Assembly: GCA_000181795.3 (NCBI GenBank)
Contig: CM012953.1
Location: forward strand, 7,884,307 to 7,948,306
Origin: Trichinella spiralis
Taxonomy: Eukaryota > Nematoda > Enoplea > Trichinellida > Trichinellidae
Direction of reading: 5' to 3'
Length of the DNA stretch: 64,000 bases
Shown here: in pieces, positions 58,221-64,000 of the stretch
Layout: each line of letters begins with the position of its first letter
Position numbering within the stretch: position 1 is the first letter of the stretch
Translations under genes and position numbers: made by a program
Notes under the pieces: generated by a model
Databases searched by the model: none
What the model was told of the DNA's origin: nothing
Seen by the model: only the letters and a program-made list of their open reading frames with translations

Positions 58221-59794
58221 TTATTAACATTATCAGTATAGTAAGTGAACATTTTTATAAATATTTCAAATAAATTTTATTGTGGAAATTCTGACTTTTG
58301 TTAGAATCAATGAATGTATTGTAAGCACATGCTATAATGTCCTGGTACAATGCTGTTTTGCTTAAAGCTTTTTTTTCAGGAACTGAACCAGAGCGTCAAA
58401 CGGAGTAGGCTAGTACAAAGAAAAGTAACCATAACTGCTGAATAATTACAAAACAAATGATATGAGGAAGATATGAGAAGAACAATATAAATAATACTGA
58501 TAAAGCAATATTTACAAAAAATAATTACATGTAGCAATTTTACCATAAATTGCTAATATTCTATTTAATCAGTAATAAATGGTAGAAACAATATGTTGGA
58601 CAGTAAAAAAATAGCACAGCAATTATAATCGTAATTGTTAGTGATGAATATTTAAATAGCAAACGAAAACAGCATTAATAGTTATTGAGAATCACTATGA
58701 TTAGTTTATGTAATAAAATTGTTCATAACAATAACGGCGGGATACGGCTGTGCGCGTGATCCTTTGCCGGCGTGAAATGTTGAAAATGGTATCTCCGGGC
58801 TATGTAACTGAGGTAGCTCCTCGCCCGCATTTAAAAGCGCATATAAAAATTTTTGATAATTTTCATAACTCATGAATTTATCGATTAATGTACATGTAAG
58901 CTTTATGATCGCTTTAGATTTGTATTAAAACCAAATTTCGCTTTTTCAATTTTCTTTCGTTTTTCTCAGACGTCATTGGGTGCTTCTATACAAGTTCACT
59001 TTGAATGTAGTAGTTTTCGATAGAAATAAATGCGAAATGGAAATAAAATAATTACACAACCCATGTCAAATTTATGTTAGTATTCTCTGTATTTATTGGA
59101 ATAGTTTTGTGATATCTTTTTATACGATATATAATACAAATGGCATAGATTTTGAAAATTGTAGTAAATTTTTATTGGTTGCTTCATGAGTGCAATTAAT
59201 ATTGTGCAATTTAGATGTAATGAAATTTTCAATTATATGCAGCCGTGGATTTCATGAGAAATTTGCCAAAACAGCTTGTCAGAATAAATGATACTTTATA
59301 ATAGAAATAAACAAATATCATTGCAAAAATTTTATATCAAAACTCATCACGCTTTACACAATATATACACTTTTTATACGCACTATAACCTTAGCTATTT
59401 TTGGAAGATGGAAAGCGTTTTTTCCAAATTTTCGATTGTGACCGATAAGTGAATGCAAATTAGATATACGGTCTAGTATTCGATTCAACACAATTTATTG
59501 TGTTAGTTCAATTTGACGTAAAGGCGTTAACTGGAGTTCCCGGTGTGGCTTGACTTATGACAAAGAGTATGAATGAATTGGATTATTCTGTATAATAGCA
59601 ACAGAATACATTAAAACAATTGACCAGGTATGGAGTCGCTATGCATTCTGCCACGGTAGCAGTTAAAGTTACCCTCAACGTTCCAAATGGGGTACCAGTA
59701 AGTATTGAAATTATTCTTGGTTTGGATTCTGCTACTTTTCATATATTTGATCATATAATTTTGGTGTGTTCTGTTCAATATTTCACAACGACAA

Positions 59795-59950
59795 TGATGA
59801 TTTGAAACGACCAGCAGAAAGAGCTGTGCACTGATAATCAACCAGCAGTCATTGATTCAAAATAGGATATACCTTTGAGAAAATTCTAACAGCAAAATTC
59901 CTTAAGAACAGCATCACCAACATGGTACAAATCGTGGATCAGTTCATAGA
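59795..59950 (+). pseudogene. Tigger/pogo-type remnant, truncated copy 3
   Basis: The start of the same tail (DDLK, then SLRT/AKFLK-equivalent sequence up to the FIEQD position) in the third, shortened unit. It is cut off where that unit jumps to later sequence. Confidence 0.65.
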
Positions 59951-60125
59951 ACAGGATTCTGATAAGTTGATGTAATAAAATTGTTCACAATAACAATATT
60001 CACATTAAAAATCTTTTCAATTATAACTCCTAAGAATGACCTACTTTTAAAACCATAACACTTTAAACAAAACTGAACTTTAAGCATTCACTTTAAAAGC
60101 AGCAGTTTTAAAGTTGGGCTATGGA

Positions 60126-60134
60126 TATATAAAA
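60126..60134 (+). promoter_or_regulatory. TATA box candidate
   Basis: TATATAAAA, flanked by ATGGA and TAGG, lies 60 bp before the ATG of the triple-KH gene. It would place transcription start near 60155-60165 and a leader of only about 30 nt. In such AT-rich DNA a chance match is possible, but the position is right. Confidence 0.45.
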
Positions 60135-60193
60135 TAGGTTGATTGAAGTCACAAAGATCATTCTCTCATTCTTTCAATTATCACAACAGCAGT

Positions 60194-61870
60194 ATGTCTT
60201 CGTTAAGTCAGCTGAGCAAAACAGTAAAGCAAGTCGATGAGGATTCCACCGAGCAGTTCATCACACAGCTGATAATTAATGTTGAAGAACACATTCTGCT
60301 TCATCATGTGAACAAGTTGCTTGCATTGCCAATGATTCAGCACATTATTCAGATTCCGACGCCTGAACCAAGTGGACAAATTAAGAAAGGGTTCGCAGAA
60401 ACATGCTATTCAACTGCAGGTTTGCCGTATAATATGACAGGCAGAATAATTGGCCCGCGTGGTTGCACTGTGAAAGCTATTCAACTATTATGTGGATGTG
60501 GCATCGAGTTGAATTTCATAAAATATAATTTACTGCTAATCCAGATATTCGTTGAACCAGATTACGAGAGCATTGTGAAGTTCAAAATTTGGAAAGCATT
60601 TCAGCTCATTTATTGTTTGCTTCGCATGGATCCTTCAGGAAAAGATATGGTGCGAGTAATTCAATCTGATGATTTCAAATTCTATGAAAGCCAGGTTGAA
60701 ATCATCATAAAATTCTTTATCATTCAGCAGCATTGTCATTCTGATATAAATGATGTAAGTGCTGTTTCAAGTAACCATTACTCAGTGGGTAAACGATTTT
60801 CAGTGGAAATGCTTAAAGTATTGGAAAAGCAAATGCTGACCAGTCACATGAACAACTTGCTAGCATTGCCAATGTTCCATGATATTTTCAGCATTCCATC
60901 ACCAGCAGCGAGTGGTAGAGTTACAAATGGATATGCTAAGAAGATCTATTCACTTCTCGACTTTCCATTTAATATTTCAGGCAGAATAATTGGTCCTCGT
61001 GGTTTAACTGTGAAAGTGATTCAAACAGTTTGTGGATGCCGCATCCGACTGCGTTGGAAAGAAGTCTATGCGCTACAAATCGAAGTATTCGTCGAGCGTG
61101 ATTTTGAAAGTATTGTGAAATTCAAGCTTTGGAGAGCATTTAAATGTATTAATTGCTTGCTAAAATCGTTTTCTTCTGACGAAGACATGGTGAATGCAGT
61201 TCAATTAAAGGATTTGAAATTCTATGCAACTCGAGCTGAAATGTTGAAGGTTCATTTTCCCGTTAATTTATGTGGCGCAGATTTGTTGAATGCTCCATTA
61301 AATGAGAAGAATTCATTCATCACTGTAGGTATAGTAGATATGTTTGAAAAACTTGAGGAAAATATTTTGCTTTATCACATGAAGAATTTGCTAACATTGA
61401 CACGGCTGCAGAACTTTCTTCATCTTCCGCCACCTGTACAAATTGGAGAAATTGAAAACGCATTTGCTACGAAGATTTATTCATCTTTGCACTACCCATT
61501 TGATGTTGCAAAAAGAATAATCGGTCCTAATAGCTTAACTGTAAAAGCGATACAAAATATTTGTGAATGTCGTATCCAGCTGCTACATGAAGAAAATAAC
61601 ACGATAAAAGTAATGGCATTCGCTGAAAATGATTATGATAGCATCTTGATGTTCAAACTTTGGAAAGCGTTTCAATGCATTAATTGCCTACTTGAAATCC
61701 ATCCATTTTATAAAGACTTTGTGGGCGAAATTCAGCAGGCGGATTCTCAGTTTTGGGAACGTCAAATGGAAATTATTTTCAATAGTCTTCCAATTATTTC
61801 CAGTCTGCCAGTGTCACAGTATGATTCCACCTTTACTGTTTCCAGTGAAAATTTAAAAAAAACGTGCTAA
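60194..61870 (+). CDS. triple STAR-like KH-domain protein, single exon
   Basis: An intronless frame of 558 residues from the ATG at 60194. It consists of three tandem modules with a period of about 180 residues. Each has a leucine-rich helical segment like the QUA1 region of STAR proteins (HVNKLLALPMIQHI, HMNNLLALPMFHDI, HMKNLLTLTRLQNF), then a KH domain: GRIIGPRGCTVKAIQ at 83, GRIIGPRGLTVKVIQ at 263, KRIIGPNSLTVKAIQ at 440. These are followed by a CxCxI strand and a helix ending KxWxAFxxIxCLL. STAR proteins (QKI, GLD-1, SF1) bind single-stranded RNA through the GPRG loop but normally carry one KH domain. RNA binding is inferred for modules 1 and 2. Module 3 has lost the second loop glycine. 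No QUA2 or Tyr-rich tail is evident. I do not know a named protein with this layout. Confidence 0.85.
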   Translation: MSSLSQLSKTVKQVDEDSTEQFITQLIINVEEHILLHHVNKLLALPMIQHIIQIPTPEPSGQIKKGFAETCYSTAGLPYNMTGRIIGPRGCTVKAIQLLCGCGIELNFIKYNLLLIQIFVEPDYESIVKFKIWKAFQLIYCLLRMDPSGKDMVRVIQSDDFKFYESQVEIIIKFFIIQQHCHSDINDVSAVSSNHYSVGKRFSVEMLKVLEKQMLTSHMNNLLALPMFHDIFSIPSPAASGRVTNGYAKKIYSLLDFPFNISGRIIGPRGLTVKVIQTVCGCRIRLRWKEVYALQIEVFVERDFESIVKFKLWRAFKCINCLLKSFSSDEDMVNAVQLKDLKFYATRAEMLKVHFPVNLCGADLLNAPLNEKNSFITVGIVDMFEKLEENILLYHMKNLLTLTRLQNFLHLPPPVQIGEIENAFATKIYSSLHYPFDVAKRIIGPNSLTVKAIQNICECRIQLLHEENNTIKVMAFAENDYDSILMFKLWKAFQCINCLLEIHPFYKDFVGEIQQADSQFWERQMEIIFNSLPIISSLPVSQYDSTFTVSSENLKKTC

Positions 61871-64000
61871 TTGTATTTATAAATTTTGTTGTTTTAATGT
61901 TACTGAATGCATGAAAAATGCTTCATCATTTTGAATGATTTTATTATTATCTTAATTCTTACCCAACAGTTTCTGTTGTTTATCATATTCACAATTCATT
62001 CTAATAATTCATAGCTAATTTTAATTTTGTAATGATGTTTCTTATTTGGCATTACTCTTTATCATAATTTTTCAATGTTCAAAGTTGAAAGTGCATTATC
62101 AAATAAATAATAAAATTTAAATTTTTGCTGTATTGTCCAGAAAATGGTAGTGAATCTGAGCATAAATTTTACTTACAATACCATCAGTCACTACCTTTGA
62201 GGAAACACAAGATCATTTTAGAAAGGTCATCTGAACACAAGGGCATACATTTGGGTTCTTTCATGTATACTGTTAGGGTTATACTGTTAAGAGAATAGGC
62301 CTTCTCTGCAAGTGCAATTGCTAGAACGCGTTGAACGCGCTATTCTATTGGACCTTCGTATCGTTGTCTTATTGGTTTTCCTTCTCCAATTGCTCATTGA
62401 CTCAAACCCTCTACTTGTGATTACGTACAATATCATATCATTTCATTCGTTCAAATATTTCCATTTAGAATGATGTAACTTCAATAATAATGACGCAGTA
62501 ATAATAATGAAAATATTTGTTATTCCAACATTTTCAATCCAAATTTATGAAGTTTTGCCATTCATTTAAATTATGAACTTACTGAAGACTATACTTCATA
62601 GCGATCAACACTTTTAACAATAATTATTTTCATCATTCCATATTTTATTGCACCAAAAGGCGTTATATCAAATGAGATATTAATAATACAAATCGAACAC
62701 AAAAATAAGACGGTATTCATGCTATTCACATCCACAAGGCATAAATACATAATAGCTGGCTTCTCATTAATAAAACTGATTGCAAAAGCAATGCAGAGAC
62801 GCAAAAAATTTCTGGATCTCATTTGCATTTTCAGCCTGAACATTGTATACGTTTGATTGTTCACAATCTATTCCGTTGACTTGGCAATTGTAACGGTGGT
62901 GTCAAATCCACAATAGAAATTACTTTATGAAATCAGTTGTGTACTATAAAAACTAGGCAAACTCACAAGCACTCGAAAACAAATGACAAAGTAACATCCT
63001 CAGGATTTTGGCAATTGTTTGCCTTTTCATTGAATAATTGTTTATGTTCATTCTGCTAAACATGCTTTTGAAACCATATAACAACATTAAGTAAGGTTTT
63101 CATAGTGAATTCCATTTACTTTATTTGCAAGTAAAACAAATGAAAATCAGATTATTATCACGTTATTGAATTTATCAAATATGTAAATTTGCAAAAATAT
63201 GCATGTTAAAGCAATCACTTCACATAAAACCCTTAATAAAGAGGTGTCTTTATTTTGGGATTGTATAATAAACGTAAAGGAAATCATTACGATTTCCAAA
63301 ACAAAAATTCTGTACAACAAATATTTGTCGTACACGTTTCAGTTACCTTCAAAATGAATTGAACGGTATGAATCGCATTTTCAATGAAATTCGTCTGTTG
63401 TAGTAGAAAGTTGAATTTTAAATTGGGTTTTGTAATTGAATTTAGTCATATAAAAACATGAATTATTAAAATTCTCAGTATTGTTATTCATTTATTTATT
63501 AAATTATTCGCTATTAGTCGATATTAGTTGTGCATCATTTTAAGATGATATTCGAAAATCAGATCTGCGCTTGTGGAATTGAAGTGCGAAATTTGCATTA
63601 TTCATCTCAAAAAATAAATAAATAATTTATAAATTGAATATAAAAATTAAACATTATGTGGAATGAAAAAAATATTTCATTAAAACGCAATTTGTGTGCT
63701 ACTTGTGGATCTCTTCAGTATTTGCACTGAATTAAAAAAAACAGAGATATCTTTCAATACCAAATAATTTCATATTGTAAGCATGTTATGGACAAGAATT
63801 AAACCGGGACTTATTACACTATATGTTTTAATCGTTCAGTACGTCTATTCGATTTTTAATTTTAATTTTTCCTATTAGAAGAATTGAACTTCATGGGAAT
63901 CATTTAATGATTTCCTAACTTTCCTAAGTAAAGTTGTTAAATATATTGATATGAAGGTTTGTAATTCCACTGCCTGATTGGTATTGTTCTTCTAATAAAA
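61871..64000. other. AT-rich 3' flank and window end, no supported gene
   Basis: AATAAATAATAAAA at about 62103-62116 can polyadenylate the triple-KH transcript. A patch of more balanced composition (about 62260-62430) has no recognised identity. Two hydrophobic minus-strand frames, 62589-62864 (91 codons) and 63147-63335 (62 codons), might be exons of a small membrane protein gene. They lack a convincing splice connection or family match, so I do not call them. Confidence 0.45.

Larger units (their letters stand above)
55880..60000 (+). repeat. tandem array, unit 1,914 bp, two full copies plus a shortened third
   Basis: Landmark spacing gives the unit: the segment CGGCGGGATACGGCTG occurs at 56821 and at 58735, and the Tigger tail ends at 56306 and 58220, both 1,914 bp apart. 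By eye, sequence from about 56030 to 57890 matches 57945 to 59805 with only around a dozen substitutions. The first about 150 bp of the first copy (55880-56030) are much more diverged. A third copy starts in register near 59600 and follows the unit to about 59950. It then jumps, losing roughly 600 bp, to the stretch ending ATGTAATAAAATTGTTCA and stops near 60000. Apart from the transposase tail the unit is noncoding. Confidence 0.9.

Noticed and set aside
62270-62430. TGTTAGGGTTATACTGTTAAG patch of balanced composition, considered as the edge of a transposable element
   Set aside because: No terminal repeat partner, target duplication or coding remnant is visible, so no family can be named.

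Overview
This is a eukaryotic, very AT-rich window with GT-AG introns and comparatively GC-rich coding exons. It carries seven clearly animal genes, two more that hold recognisable DNA- or RNA-binding domains, and one small unnamed membrane-protein gene. The gene set (Mi-2/CHD4, a BAZ2-type NoRC subunit, importin-13, PP2A methylesterase, a POU-specific domain), the mix of short and kilobase introns, and the degraded Tigger and piggyBac DNA transposons fit an invertebrate. My best guess is a clade I (Trichinella/Trichuris-like) nematode. That placement is inference; the gene identities rest on motifs read directly in the translations.

Layout from left to right: a three-exon gene for a small multi-membrane protein (minus, 0.5-1.7 kb); about 6.5 kb with no convincing gene; a single-exon gene with a POU-specific domain but no homeodomain (plus, 8.1-9.2 kb); a two-HMG-box TFAM-like gene (minus, 9.7-10.8 kb); NDUFAF7 (minus, 11.5-12.8 kb), divergent from nine-exon PPME1 (plus, 13.2-15.0 kb); a piggyBac fossil near 15.7 kb; importin-13 (minus, 16.5-19.4 kb); a gap holding an old diverged duplication; BAZ2 (minus, 29 coding exons, 21.2-32.5 kb); a 12 kb microsatellite-rich gap; Mi-2/CHD (plus, 18 coding exons, 44.7-54.8 kb); a tandem array with a 1,914-bp unit carrying a Tigger transposase tail (about 55.9-60.0 kb); a single-exon gene encoding three tandem STAR-like KH modules (plus, 60.2-61.9 kb); and 2 kb of AT-rich sequence.

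Functionally there is a mitochondrial pair in tandem (NDUFAF7 for complex I assembly and TFAM for mtDNA packaging and transcription). Two large chromatin-remodelling subunits, BAZ2 of NoRC-type complexes and Mi-2 of NuRD, stand head to head across 12 kb. The most unusual genes are the triple-KH protein, whose third RNA-binding loop is degraded, and the POU-specific protein without a homeodomain. Exon joins were checked by eye for splice dinucleotides and phase. All multi-exon models stay in frame, but none has been checked against transcripts.
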